A stretch of 15,960 nt of DNA from Saccoglossus kowalevskii. Its lineage: Eukaryota > Hemichordata > Enteropneusta > Harrimaniidae. Numbering within the stretch: the stretch's first letter is position 1; every line of letters starts with the position of its first letter. The notes beneath the pieces are model-generated. The model did not search any database and was not told the origin of the DNA. It saw only the letters and a list, made by a program, of their open reading frames with translations. The translations under genes and the position numbers were made by a program. The DNA lies in contig NW_003117778.1 in the NCBI RefSeq assembly GCF_000003605.2, positions 1-15,960 of the forward strand. The letters are read 5' to 3'. Shown here one piece after another: positions 1 to 11,092 of this stretch.

Positions 1-659
1 GGAACACTTATCCAATCATAACTCACTTGTGTATACACCAAAGGAACATTTATCCAATCACACTCACCTGTGTATACACCAAGGGAACACTTATCCAATC
101 ACACTCACCTTTGTATACACCAAGGGAACACTTATCCAATCATAACTCAGCTGTGTATACACCAAGGGAACACTTATACAATCATACTCACCTGTGTATA
201 CACCAAGGGAACACTTATACAATCACACTTACCTGTGTATACACCAAGGGAACACTTATCCAATCACACTCACCTGTGTATACACCAAGGGAACACTTAT
301 CCAATCACACTCACCTTTGTATACACCAAGGGAACACTTATCCAATCATAACTCAGCTGTGTATACACCAAAGGAACACTTATACAATCACACTCACCTG
401 TGTATACACCAAGGGAACACTTATACAATCATACTCACCTGTGTATACACCAAGGGAACACTTATACAATCACACTTACCTTTGTATACACCAAGGGAAC
501 ACTTATACAATCACACTCACCTTTGTATACACCAAGGGAACACTTATCCAATCACACTCACCTGTGTATACACCAAGGGAACACTTATACAATCACACTC
601 ACCTTTGTATACACCAAGGGAACACTTATCCAATCATAACTCACCTGTGTATACACCAA
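1..659. repeat. Segmental copy P1a, partner 4489-5147 (offset 4488)
   Basis: The order of unit variants is the same in both copies, including the rare pair CACTTGTG followed by CCAAAGGAACATTTATCC (29-54 and 4517-4542) and two CAGCTG-bearing 42-bp units. I saw no difference until column 14 at 660/5148 (A versus G). The left end of the homology is cut by the window edge. Confidence 0.88.
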
Positions 660-691
660 AGGAACACTTATCCAATCACACTCACCTGTGC

Positions 692-1536
692 ATACACCAA
701 GGGAACACTTATACAATCACACTCACCTTTGTATACACCGAGGGAACACTTATCCAATCACACTCACCTGTGTATACACCAAGGGAACACTTATCCAATC
801 ACACTCACCTGTGTATACACCAAGGGAACACTTATCCAATCACACTCACCTGTGTATACACCGAGGGAACACTTATCCAATCACACTCACCTGTGTATAC
901 ACCAAGGGAACACTTATACAATTACACTCACCTGTGTATACACCAAGGGAACACTTATCCAATCACACTTACCTGTGTATACACCGAGGGAACACTTATA
1001 CAATCACACTCACCTGTGTATACACCGAGGGAACACTTATCCAATCATAACTCACCTGTATACACCAAGGGAACACTTATACAATCACACTCACCTGTGT
1101 ATACACCGAGGGAACACTTATCCAATCACACTCACCTGTGTATACACCAAGGGAACACTTATCCAATCACACTTACCTGTGTATACACCAAGGGAACACT
1201 TATCCAATCATAACTCAGCTGTGTATACACCAAGGGAACACTTATCCAATCACACTCACCTGTGTATACACCAAGGGAACACTTATACAATCACACTCAC
1301 CTGTGTATACACCGAGGGAACACTTATCCAATCACACTCACCTGTGTATACACCAAAGGAACACTTATCCAATCATAACTCACCTGTGTATACACCAAGG
1401 GAACACTTATACAATCATAACTCACCTGTGTATACACCAAGGGAACACTTATCCAATCACACTCACCTGTGTATACACCAAAGGAACACTTATCCAATCA
1501 TAACTCACCTGTGTATACACCAAGGGAACACTTATA
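692..1536. repeat. Segmental copy P2a, partner 5304-6148 (offset 4612)
   Basis: An 845-bp block shows two differences by eye: T at 921 where the partner has C (AATTACAC versus AATCACAC), and T versus A in CACCTGTG/CACCAGTG (1343/5955). Both copies carry the 39-bp unit (1058 and 5670). The offset is 124 bp larger than for P1, the net length of two 41-bp units and one 42-bp unit. Confidence 0.85.
1058..1096. repeat. 39-bp short unit (two-base deletion)
   Basis: The unit starts CACCT|GTATACACC, lacking columns 1-2. The same deletion occurs at 5670-5708, 6946-6984 and 8510-8548, each time after a CCGAGGG 42-bp unit. All four copies lie in blocks shared by segmental duplication, so one deletion spread by copying. 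Confidence 0.85.
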
Positions 1537-2089
1537 CAATCACACTTACCTGTGTATACACCAAGGGAACACTTATACAATCACACTTACCTGTGTATAC
1601 ACCAAGGGAACACTTATACAATCATACTCACCTGTGTATACACCAAGGGAACACTTATCCAATCACACTCACCTGTGTATACACCAAGGGAACACTTATC
1701 CAATCACACTCACCTTTGTATACACCAAGGAAACACTTATCCAATCATAACTCAGCTGTGTATACACCAAAGGAACACTTATACAATCACACTCACCTGT
1801 GTATACACCAAGGGAACACTTATACAATCATACTCACCTGTGTATACACCAAGGGAACACTTATACAATCACACTTACCTTTGTATACACCAAGGGAACA
1901 CTTATACAATCACACTCACCTTTGTATACACCAAGGGAACACTTATCCAATCACACTCACCTGTGTATACACCAAGGGAACACTTATACAATCACACTCA
2001 CCTTTGTATACACCAAGGGAACACTTATCCAATCATAACTCACCTGTGTATACACCAAGGGAACACTTATCCAATCATAACTCACCTGT

Positions 2090-2775
2090 GTATACACCAA
2101 GGGAACACTTATCCAATCACACTCACCTGTGTATACACCAAGGGAACACTTATCCAATCACACTCACCTTTGTATACACCAAGGAAACACTTATCCAATC
2201 ATAACTCAGCTGTGTATACACCAAAGGAACACTTATACAATCACACTCACCTGTGTATACACCAAGGGAACACTTATACAATCATACTCACCTGTGTATA
2301 CACCAAGGGAACACTTATACAATCACACTTACCTTTGTATACACCAAGGGAACACTTATACAATCACACTCACCTTTGTATACACCAAGGGAACACTTAT
2401 CCAATCACACTCACCTGTGTATACACCAAGGGAACACTTATACAATCACACTCACCTTTGTATACACCAAGGGAACACTTATCCAATCACACTCACCTGT
2501 GTATACACCAAGGGAACACTTATACAATCATAACTCACCTGTGTATACACCAAGGGAACACTTATCCAATCATAACTCACCTGTGTATACACCAAGGGAA
2601 CACTTATCCAATCATAACTCACCTGTGTATACACCAAGGGAACACTTATACAATAACACTCACCTGTGTATACACCGAGGGAACACTTATCCAATCACAC
2701 TCACCTGTGTATACACCAAGGGAACACTTATCCAATCACACTCACCTGTGTATACACCAAGGGAACACTTATACA
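2090..2775. repeat. Segmental copy P9a, partner 13662-14347 (offset 11572)
   Basis: A 686-bp block has one visible difference (A at 2185, G at 13757). It contains a run of consecutive 42-bp units, also found at 12359-12574. This is the widest-separated close match in the window. Confidence 0.82.
2479..2694. repeat. Run of consecutive 42-bp (CATAACT) units
   Basis: Four TAA-bearing 42-bp units stand in succession here and at 12359-12574 and 14051-14266. Because 42 is divisible by 3, the minus strand stays open in one frame across the run. This gives a 71-codon frame with a 14-residue period (ISVPLVYTQVSYDW). The frame is a by-product of unit length and is not supported as a gene. It is identical in the three places because the DNA blocks are copies. 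Confidence 0.85.
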
Positions 2776-3157
2776 ATAACACTCACCTGTGTATACTCCA
2801 AGGGAACACTTATACAATCATACTCACCTGTGTATACACCAAGGGAACACTTATACAATCACACTTACCTGTGTATACACCAAGGGAACACTTATACAAT
2901 CACACTCACCTTTGTATACACCGAGGGAACACTTATCCAATCACACTCACCTGTGTATACACCAAGGGAACACTTATCCAATCACACTCACCTGTGTATA
3001 CACCAAGGGAACACTTATCCAATCACACTCACCTGTGTATACACCGAGGGAACACTTATCCAATCACACTCACCTGTGTATACACCAAGGGAACACTTAT
3101 ACAATCACACTCACCTGTGTATACACCAAGGGAACACTTATCCAATCACACTTACCT

Positions 3158-3238
3158 GTGTATACACCAAGGAAAACTTTATCCAACCCCCTCCACTGTG
3201 GATTAACCGAAGGAAAAATTAATCCATTCCTCTCTCAT
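3158..3238. repeat. Two decayed units (divergent block A)
   Basis: A 40-bp unit (3158-3197) and a 41-bp unit (3198-3238) keep the array phase but are heavily altered. The first has GGAAAACTTT in place of GGAACACTT, followed by a C-rich run (CCAACCCCCTCCACT). The second begins GTGGATTAACCGAAGG and has lost the GTATAC core. It carries a CpG at the place where CCGAGGG variants have one. Unit length is nearly preserved, so this is substitution decay rather than insertion of foreign DNA. Confidence 0.85.
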
Positions 3239-3360
3239 GTGTATACACCAAGGGAACACTTATCCAATCACACTCACCTGTGTATACACCAAGGGAACAC
3301 TTATCCAATCATAACTCACCTGTGTATACAACCAAGGGAACATTTATCCAATCATAACTC

Positions 3361-4341
3361 ACCTGTGTATACACCAAGGGAACACTTATACAATAACACT
3401 CACCTGTGTATACACCAAAGGAACACTTATACAATCATACTCACCTGTGTATACACCAAGGGAACACTTATACAATCACACTTACCTGTGTATACACCAA
3501 GGGAACACTTATACAATCACACTCACCTTTGTATACACCGAGGGAACACTTATCCAATCACACTCACCTGTGTATACACCAAGGGAACACTTATCCAATC
3601 ACACTCACCTGTGTATACACCAAGGGAACACTTATCCAATCACACTCACCTGTGTATACACCGAGGGAACACTTATCCAATCACACTCACCTGTGTATAC
3701 ACCAAGGGAACACTTATACAATCACACTCACCTGTGTATACACCAAGGGAACACTTATCTAATCACACTTACCTGTGTATACACCGAGGGAACACTTATA
3801 CAATCACACTCACCTGTGTATACACCAAGGGAACACTTATACAATCATAACTCACCTGTGTATACACCAAAGGAACACTTATCCAATCACACTCACCTGT
3901 GTATACACCAAAGGAACACTTATCCAATCACACTCACCTGTGCATACACCAAGGGAACACTTATACAATCATAACTCACCTGTGTATACACCAAAGGAAT
4001 ATTTATCCAATCACACTCACCTGTGTATACACCAAGGGAACACTTATCCAATCACACTTACCTGTGTATACACCAAGGGAACACTTATACAATCACACTC
4101 ACCTGTGTATACACCAAGGGAACACTTATCCAATCACACTTACCTGTGTATACACCAAGGGAACACTTATCCAATCACACTCACCTGTGTATACACCAAG
4201 GGAACACTTATACAATCATAACTCACCTGTGTATACACCAAGGGAACACTTATACAATCACACTTACATGTGTATACACCAAGGGAACACTTATCCAATC
4301 ACACTCACCTGTGTATACACCAAGGGAACACTTATACAATC
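3361..4341. repeat. Segmental copy P7a, partner 11346-12326 (offset 7985)
   Basis: About 980 bp with roughly seven visible substitutions. Examples are T at 3760 (TATCTAATC), GGAATATTT near 3989-3993 where the partner has GGAACACTT, and CTTACATG versus CTTACCTG near 4268/12253. Both copies share the rare GTGCATACACC unit (3930ff and 11915ff). This duplication looks older than P3 to P5. Confidence 0.8.
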
Positions 4342-4529
4342 ACACTTACCTGTGTATACACCAAGGGAACACTTATACAATCACACTCACCTGTGTATAC
4401 ACCAAGGGAACACTTATCCAATCACACTCACCTGTGTATACACCAAGGGAACACTTATCCAATCACACTCACCTGTGTATACACCAAGGGAACACTTATC
4501 CAATCATAACTCACTTGTGTATACACCAA
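3932..4529. repeat. Segmental copy P8a, partner 12993-13590 (offset 9061)
   Basis: Both copies share AAAGGAATA (C to T, about 3985-3990 and 13046-13051), found only in these two places. Two differences were seen: ATATTT versus ATACTT just after that marker, and ACATGTG versus ACCTGTG (4268/13329). Confidence 0.8.
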
Positions 4530-5147
4530 AGGAACATTTATCCAATCACACTCACCTGTGTATACACCAAGGGAACACTTATCCAATCACACTCACCTTT
4601 GTATACACCAAGGGAACACTTATCCAATCATAACTCAGCTGTGTATACACCAAGGGAACACTTATACAATCATACTCACCTGTGTATACACCAAGGGAAC
4701 ACTTATACAATCACACTTACCTGTGTATACACCAAGGGAACACTTATCCAATCACACTCACCTGTGTATACACCAAGGGAACACTTATCCAATCACACTC
4801 ACCTTTGTATACACCAAGGGAACACTTATCCAATCATAACTCAGCTGTGTATACACCAAAGGAACACTTATACAATCACACTCACCTGTGTATACACCAA
4901 GGGAACACTTATACAATCATACTCACCTGTGTATACACCAAGGGAACACTTATACAATCACACTTACCTTTGTATACACCAAGGGAACACTTATACAATC
5001 ACACTCACCTTTGTATACACCAAGGGAACACTTATCCAATCACACTCACCTGTGTATACACCAAGGGAACACTTATACAATCACACTCACCTTTGTATAC
5101 ACCAAGGGAACACTTATCCAATCATAACTCACCTGTGTATACACCAA
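4489..5147. repeat. Segmental copy P1b, partner 1-659
   Basis: This is the second copy of the 659-bp block. Its inner part also belongs to a larger block copied at 7481-8794, so the region was duplicated more than once. Confidence 0.88.
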
Positions 5148-5954
5148 GGGAACACTTATCCAATCATAACTCACCTGTGTATACACCAAGGGAACACTTA
5201 TACAATAACACTCACCTGTGTATACACCAAGGGAACACTTATACAATCATACTCACCTGTGTATACACCAAGGGAACACTTATACAATCACACTTACCTG
5301 TGTATACACCAAGGGAACACTTATACAATCACACTCACCTTTGTATACACCGAGGGAACACTTATCCAATCACACTCACCTGTGTATACACCAAGGGAAC
5401 ACTTATCCAATCACACTCACCTGTGTATACACCAAGGGAACACTTATCCAATCACACTCACCTGTGTATACACCGAGGGAACACTTATCCAATCACACTC
5501 ACCTGTGTATACACCAAGGGAACACTTATACAATCACACTCACCTGTGTATACACCAAGGGAACACTTATCCAATCACACTTACCTGTGTATACACCGAG
5601 GGAACACTTATACAATCACACTCACCTGTGTATACACCGAGGGAACACTTATCCAATCATAACTCACCTGTATACACCAAGGGAACACTTATACAATCAC
5701 ACTCACCTGTGTATACACCGAGGGAACACTTATCCAATCACACTCACCTGTGTATACACCAAGGGAACACTTATCCAATCACACTTACCTGTGTATACAC
5801 CAAGGGAACACTTATCCAATCATAACTCAGCTGTGTATACACCAAGGGAACACTTATCCAATCACACTCACCTGTGTATACACCAAGGGAACACTTATAC
5901 AATCACACTCACCTGTGTATACACCGAGGGAACACTTATCCAATCACACTCACC
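4641..5954. repeat. Segmental copy P3a, partner 7481-8794 (offset 2840)
   Basis: This is the longest clean duplication I could trace, 1314 bp. Three differences were seen, all private to the partner: G to A at 7660, T to C at 8210 and T to C at 8326. The order of 41-, 42- and 39-bp units is identical across the block. Confidence 0.85.
5107..5597. repeat. Segmental copy P4a, partner 6095-6585 (offset 988)
   Basis: A 491-bp block has no visible difference from its partner. The match ends at column 12 (CCGAG at 5598, CCAAG at 6586). Confidence 0.8.
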
Positions 5955-6148
5955 AGTGTATACACCAAAGGAACACTTATCCAATCATAACTCACCTGTG
6001 TATACACCAAGGGAACACTTATACAATCATAACTCACCTGTGTATACACCAAGGGAACACTTATCCAATCACACTCACCTGTGTATACACCAAAGGAACA
6101 CTTATCCAATCATAACTCACCTGTGTATACACCAAGGGAACACTTATC
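5304..6148. repeat. Segmental copy P2b, partner 692-1536
   Basis: This is the second copy. It carries the private CACCAGTG change at 5955. Part of it (from 5544) is copied again at 6820-7423, where this private change is absent. Confidence 0.85.
5544..6147. repeat. Segmental copy P5a, partner 6820-7423 (offset 1276)
   Basis: A 604-bp block has two visible differences: CAGCTG versus CACCTG (5829/7105) and CACCAG versus CACCTG (5955/7231). Both copies include a 39-bp unit (5670 and 6946). Confidence 0.82.
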
Positions 6149-6585
6149 CAATCATAACTCACCTGTGTATACACCAAGGGAACACTTATACAATAACACT
6201 CACCTGTGTATACACCAAGGGAACACTTATACAATCATACTCACCTGTGTATACACCAAGGGAACACTTATACAATCACACTTACCTGTGTATACACCAA
6301 GGGAACACTTATACAATCACACTCACCTTTGTATACACCGAGGGAACACTTATCCAATCACACTCACCTGTGTATACACCAAGGGAACACTTATCCAATC
6401 ACACTCACCTGTGTATACACCAAGGGAACACTTATCCAATCACACTCACCTGTGTATACACCGAGGGAACACTTATCCAATCACACTCACCTGTGTATAC
6501 ACCAAGGGAACACTTATACAATCACACTCACCTGTGTATACACCAAGGGAACACTTATCCAATCACACTTACCTGTGTATACACC
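6095..6585. repeat. Segmental copy P4b, partner 5107-5597
   Basis: This is the second copy of the 491-bp block, starting after a CCAAAGG unit. Confidence 0.8.
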
Positions 6586-6819
6586 AAGGGAACACTTATA
6601 CAATCACACTCACCTTTGTATACACCGAGGGAACACTTATCCAATCACACTCACCTGTGTATACACCAAGGGAACACTTATCCAATCACACTCACCTGTG
6701 TATACACCGAGGGAACACTTATCCAATCACACTCACCTGTGTATACACCAAGGGAACACTTATCCAATCACACTTACCTGTGTATACACCAAGGGAACAC
6801 TTATCCAATCATAACTCAG

Positions 6820-7423
6820 CTGTGTATACACCAAGGGAACACTTATCCAATCACACTTACCTGTGTATACACCGAGGGAACACTTATACAATCACACTCA
6901 CCTGTGTATACACCGAGGGAACACTTATCCAATCATAACTCACCTGTATACACCAAGGGAACACTTATACAATCACACTCACCTGTGTATACACCGAGGG
7001 AACACTTATCCAATCACACTCACCTGTGTATACACCAAGGGAACACTTATCCAATCACACTTACCTGTGTATACACCAAGGGAACACTTATCCAATCATA
7101 ACTCACCTGTGTATACACCAAGGGAACACTTATCCAATCACACTCACCTGTGTATACACCAAGGGAACACTTATACAATCACACTCACCTGTGTATACAC
7201 CGAGGGAACACTTATCCAATCACACTCACCTGTGTATACACCAAAGGAACACTTATCCAATCATAACTCACCTGTGTATACACCAAGGGAACACTTATAC
7301 AATCATAACTCACCTGTGTATACACCAAGGGAACACTTATCCAATCACACTCACCTGTGTATACACCAAAGGAACACTTATCCAATCATAACTCACCTGT
7401 GTATACACCAAGGGAACACTTAT
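6820..7423. repeat. Segmental copy P5b, partner 5544-6147
   Basis: This is the second copy. It carries the 39-bp unit at 6946-6984. Confidence 0.82.
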
Positions 7424-7480
7424 ACAATCACACTTACCTGTGTATACACCAAGGGAACACTTATACAATCACACTTACCT

Positions 7481-8794
7481 GTGTATACACCAAGGGAACA
7501 CTTATACAATCATACTCACCTGTGTATACACCAAGGGAACACTTATACAATCACACTTACCTGTGTATACACCAAGGGAACACTTATCCAATCACACTCA
7601 CCTGTGTATACACCAAGGGAACACTTATCCAATCACACTCACCTTTGTATACACCAAGGAAACACTTATCCAATCATAACTCAGCTGTGTATACACCAAA
7701 GGAACACTTATACAATCACACTCACCTGTGTATACACCAAGGGAACACTTATACAATCATACTCACCTGTGTATACACCAAGGGAACACTTATACAATCA
7801 CACTTACCTTTGTATACACCAAGGGAACACTTATACAATCACACTCACCTTTGTATACACCAAGGGAACACTTATCCAATCACACTCACCTGTGTATACA
7901 CCAAGGGAACACTTATACAATCACACTCACCTTTGTATACACCAAGGGAACACTTATCCAATCATAACTCACCTGTGTATACACCAAGGGAACACTTATC
8001 CAATCATAACTCACCTGTGTATACACCAAGGGAACACTTATACAATAACACTCACCTGTGTATACACCAAGGGAACACTTATACAATCATACTCACCTGT
8101 GTATACACCAAGGGAACACTTATACAATCACACTTACCTGTGTATACACCAAGGGAACACTTATACAATCACACTCACCTTTGTATACACCGAGGGAACA
8201 CTTATCCAACCACACTCACCTGTGTATACACCAAGGGAACACTTATCCAATCACACTCACCTGTGTATACACCAAGGGAACACTTATCCAATCACACTCA
8301 CCTGTGTATACACCGAGGGAACACTCATCCAATCACACTCACCTGTGTATACACCAAGGGAACACTTATACAATCACACTCACCTGTGTATACACCAAGG
8401 GAACACTTATCCAATCACACTTACCTGTGTATACACCGAGGGAACACTTATACAATCACACTCACCTGTGTATACACCGAGGGAACACTTATCCAATCAT
8501 AACTCACCTGTATACACCAAGGGAACACTTATACAATCACACTCACCTGTGTATACACCGAGGGAACACTTATCCAATCACACTCACCTGTGTATACACC
8601 AAGGGAACACTTATCCAATCACACTTACCTGTGTATACACCAAGGGAACACTTATCCAATCATAACTCAGCTGTGTATACACCAAGGGAACACTTATCCA
8701 ATCACACTCACCTGTGTATACACCAAGGGAACACTTATACAATCACACTCACCTGTGTATACACCGAGGGAACACTTATCCAATCACACTCACC
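7481..8794. repeat. Segmental copy P3b, partner 4641-5954
   Basis: This is the second copy of the 1314-bp block. The three substitutions noted for the partner are carried here. The copy ends about 125 bp before divergent block B. Confidence 0.85.
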
Positions 8795-8920
8795 TGTGTA
8801 TACACCAAGGGAACACTTATACAATCATAACTCACCTGTGTATACACCAAGGGAACACTTATACAATCACACTCACCTGTGTATACACCAAGGGAACACT
8901 TATACAATCATACCCCCCCT

Positions 8921-9167
8921 GTGTATCCCCAAGGGAAACCTTATTCCATCCACACTCCCCTGGGATACCCCCACGGAAACCTTATTACAACCAACTCTCC
9001 TTTGTATACACACCGGGAAAACTTTTCTCCTCTCACTCTCCTGTGTATATACCCCAGGAAAACTCATATAATCTCACTCTTCTTTGTATACACCCCAGGA
9101 GAACTTATATAATCTCAACTTCCCTGGGGAAAACCCAAGGGAAACACTTTTAAATTATTACTCACCT
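8921..9167. repeat. Six strongly divergent units (divergent block B)
   Basis: Six consecutive units of 41, 40, 41, 41, 42 and 42 bp start at 8921, 8962, 9002, 9043, 9084 and 9126. Each differs from consensus at many columns but keeps the phase. The units at 9043 and 9084 share non-consensus features with each other (ACCCCAGGA, then ATATAATCTCA), and the unit at 9002 shares the CTCACTCTCCT-like end. They look like members of an older or separate subfamily, not random decay of the common unit. The preceding unit ends in a run of C (CCCCCCC, about 8913-8919), which also marks the junction. There are no long open frames of interest. Confidence 0.88.
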
Positions 9168-10068
9168 GTGTATACACCAAGGGAACACTTATACAATCAC
9201 ACTCACCTGTGTATACACCAAGGGAACACTTATCCAATCACACTCACCTGTGTATACACCAAGGGAACACTTATCCAATCATAACTCACCTGTGTATACA
9301 CCAAGGGAACACTTATCCAATCACACTCACCTGTGTATACACCAAGGGAACACTTATACAATCACACTTACCTGTGTATACACCAAGGGAACACTTATAC
9401 AATCACACTCACCTGTGTATACACCAAGGGAACACTTATCCAATCACACTCACCTGTGTATACACCAAGGGAACACTTATCCAATCACACTCACCTGTGT
9501 ATACACCAAGGGAACACTTATCCAATCATAACTCACTTGTGTATACACCAAGGGAACACTTATACAATGATACTCACCTGTGTATACACCAAGGGAACAC
9601 TTATACAATCACACTTACCTGTGTATACACCAAGGGAACACTTATCCAATCACACTCACCTGTGTATACACCAAGGGAACACTTATCCAATCACACTCAC
9701 CTTTGTATACACCAAGGGAACACTTATCCAATCATAACTCAGCTGTGTATACTCCAAAGGAACACTTATACAATCACACTCACCTGTGTATACACCAAGG
9801 GAACACTTATACAATCATACTCACCTGTGTATACACCAAGGGAACACTTATACAATCACACTTACCTTTGTATACACCAAGGGAACACTTATACAATCAC
9901 ACTCACCTTTGTATACACCAAGGGAACACTTATCCAATCACACTCACCTGTGTATACACCAAGGGAACACTTATACAATCACACTCACCTTTGTATACAC
10001 CAAGGGAACACTTATCCAATCATAACTCACCTGTGTATACACCAAGGGAACACTTATCCAATCATAAC
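9168..10068. repeat. Segmental copy P6a, partner 15060-15960 (offset 5892)
   Basis: Both copies share the G at 9569/15461 (CAATGATACT), which occurs nowhere else in the window. Outside divergent block D I saw one difference (TATACTCC near 9753, TATACACC in the partner). The homology starts exactly where the canonical array resumes after block B. Its right end is cut by the window edge. A related block lies at offset 4039 (about 13300-14050). Confidence 0.85.
9209..9249 (-). promoter_or_regulatory. 5' splice-donor consensus in each unit (exemplar unit)
   Basis: Read on the minus strand, the end of the unit plus the start of the next gives CAG|GTGAGT, a full match to MAG|GTRAGT. The ACTTACCT variant gives CAG|GTAAGT, and the column 1 T variant gives AAG|GTGAGT, both still full matches. 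CAGCTG units (about fourteen) and a few singletons (CACTTGTG, CACATGTG, CATCTGTG) lose it. The match is seen in the sequence. That it acts as a donor is unproven, as no exon or transcript is visible. Confidence 0.35.
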
Positions 10069-10156
10069 TCACCTGTGTATACACCAAGGGAACACTTATA
10101 CAATCACACTCACCTGTGTATACACCAAGGGAACACTTATCCAATCACACTCATCT

Positions 10157-10361
10157 GTGTATACACCAAGGGAACACTTTATCCAATCACACTCACCTGT
10201 GTATACACCAAGGGAACACTTATGAAATCACACTCACCTTTGTATAAACCGAGGGAACACTTATCCAATCTTCCTCTTCTGCGTATACTCACTCGGAACA
10301 CTTATCCAATCACACTCACTGTGTATACACCAAGGGAACACTTATCCAATCATAACTCACT
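10157..10361. repeat. Five mildly disturbed units (divergent block C)
   Basis: Units start at 10157 (42 bp, extra T in CACTTTATCC), 10199 (TTATGAAATC, one of the few ATG triplets in the array), 10240 (TTGTATAAACCGAGG, ending TTCCTCTTCT), 10281 (GCGTATACTCACTCGG, 40 bp) and 10321 (ends CTCACT, one C short). Changes are scattered point substitutions and one-base indels. The array phase is kept overall. Confidence 0.85.
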
Positions 10362-10510
10362 GTGTATACACCAAGGGAACACTTATACAATCATACTCAC
10401 CTGTGTATACACCAAGGGAACACTTATACAATCACACTTACCTGTGTATACACCAAGGGAACACTTATCCAATCACACTCACCTGTGTATACACCAAGGG
10501 AACACTTATC

Positions 10511-11092
10511 CAATCACACTCACCTTTGTATACACCAAGGGAACACTTATCCAATCACACTCACCTGTGTATACACCAAGGGAACACTTATACAATCACA
10601 CTCACCTTTGTATACACCAAGGGAACACTTATCCAATCATAACTCACCTGTGTATACACCAAGGGAACACTTATCCAATCATAACTCACCTGTGTATACA
10701 CCAAGGGAACACTTATACAATAACACTCACCTGTGTATACACCAAGGGAACACTTATACAATCATACTCACCTGTGTATACACCAAGGGAACACTTATAC
10801 AATCACACTTACCTGTGTATACACCAAGGGAACACTTATACAATCACACTCACCTTTGTATACACCGAGGGAACACTTATCCAATCACACTCACCTGTGT
10901 ATACACCAAGGGAACACTTATCCAATCACACTCACCTGTGTATACACCAAGGGAACACTTATCCAATCACACTCACCTGTGTATACACCGAGGGAACACT
11001 TATCCAATCACACTCACCTGTGTATACACCAAGGGAACACTTATACAATCACACTCACCTGTGTATACACCAAGGGAACACTTATCCAATCA
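10511..11092. repeat. Segmental copy P10a, close tandem partner 11169-11750 (offset 658)
   Basis: A 582-bp block has no visible difference from its partner, and only 76 bp separate the two copies. The match ends at column 33 (CATACT at 11093, CACACT at 11751). Confidence 0.82.

Larger units (their letters stand above)
27..2204 (+). other. Long open frame, judged non-coding
   Basis: This 725-codon frame is one of the two longest; the other is 9580-11835 (751 codons). Dozens of overlapping frames like it occur in all three + frames. The 41-bp unit has no + strand stop, so any frame cycles through phases 0, 2 and 1, and three units give a 41-residue repeat (segments like YTPREHLSNHTHLCIHQGN). 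Starts are GTG at unit column 1, not ATG. Nearly all ends are the TAA of a 42-bp unit (...TLIQS). The commonest polymorphism (column 26 C/A) is Ser/Tyr, Pro/Thr or silent depending on frame, with no sign of constraint for any one frame. No start context, domain or signal peptide is seen. Confidence 0.9.
1..3157. repeat. Near-canonical array section 1
   Basis: About 76 units, all close to consensus, with mixed 41-bp and 42-bp forms and one 39-bp unit at 1058-1096. No gene, RNA gene or promoter is visible here. The first 659 bases reappear unchanged by eye at 4489-5147. Most of 692-1536 reappears at 5304-6148, and 2090-2775 reappears at 13662-14347. This section is therefore largely a mosaic of blocks also present elsewhere in the window. 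Confidence 0.9.
3239..8920. repeat. Near-canonical array section 2
   Basis: About 138 units close to consensus. Three of the four 39-bp units of the window lie here (5670-5708, 6946-6984, 8510-8548), as does the 43-bp unit 3322-3364, which has an extra A after GTATACA. Several long duplications are contained within this section (offsets 988, 1276 and 2840 bp). No gene, RNA gene or unique spacer is seen. Confidence 0.9.
9168..10156. repeat. Near-canonical array section 3
   Basis: About 24 units of canonical type restart abruptly at 9168 after block B. The section contains a private G at 9569 (CAATGATACT), which is seen again only at 15461. The block from 9168 onward is repeated at 15060-15960 with offset 5892. 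No gene is present. Confidence 0.9.

Noticed and set aside
2479-2694. 71-codon minus-strand frame (also 12359-12574 and 14051-14266) as a small conserved gene
   Set aside because: It is open only because four 42-bp units in a row keep the frame. Its threefold identity is explained by DNA block duplication.
8879-9153. Open frames through divergent block B as a possible unique gene end
   Set aside because: The sequence is decayed repeat units in phase with the array. The frames simply continue from neighbouring repeats, with no start context or domain.
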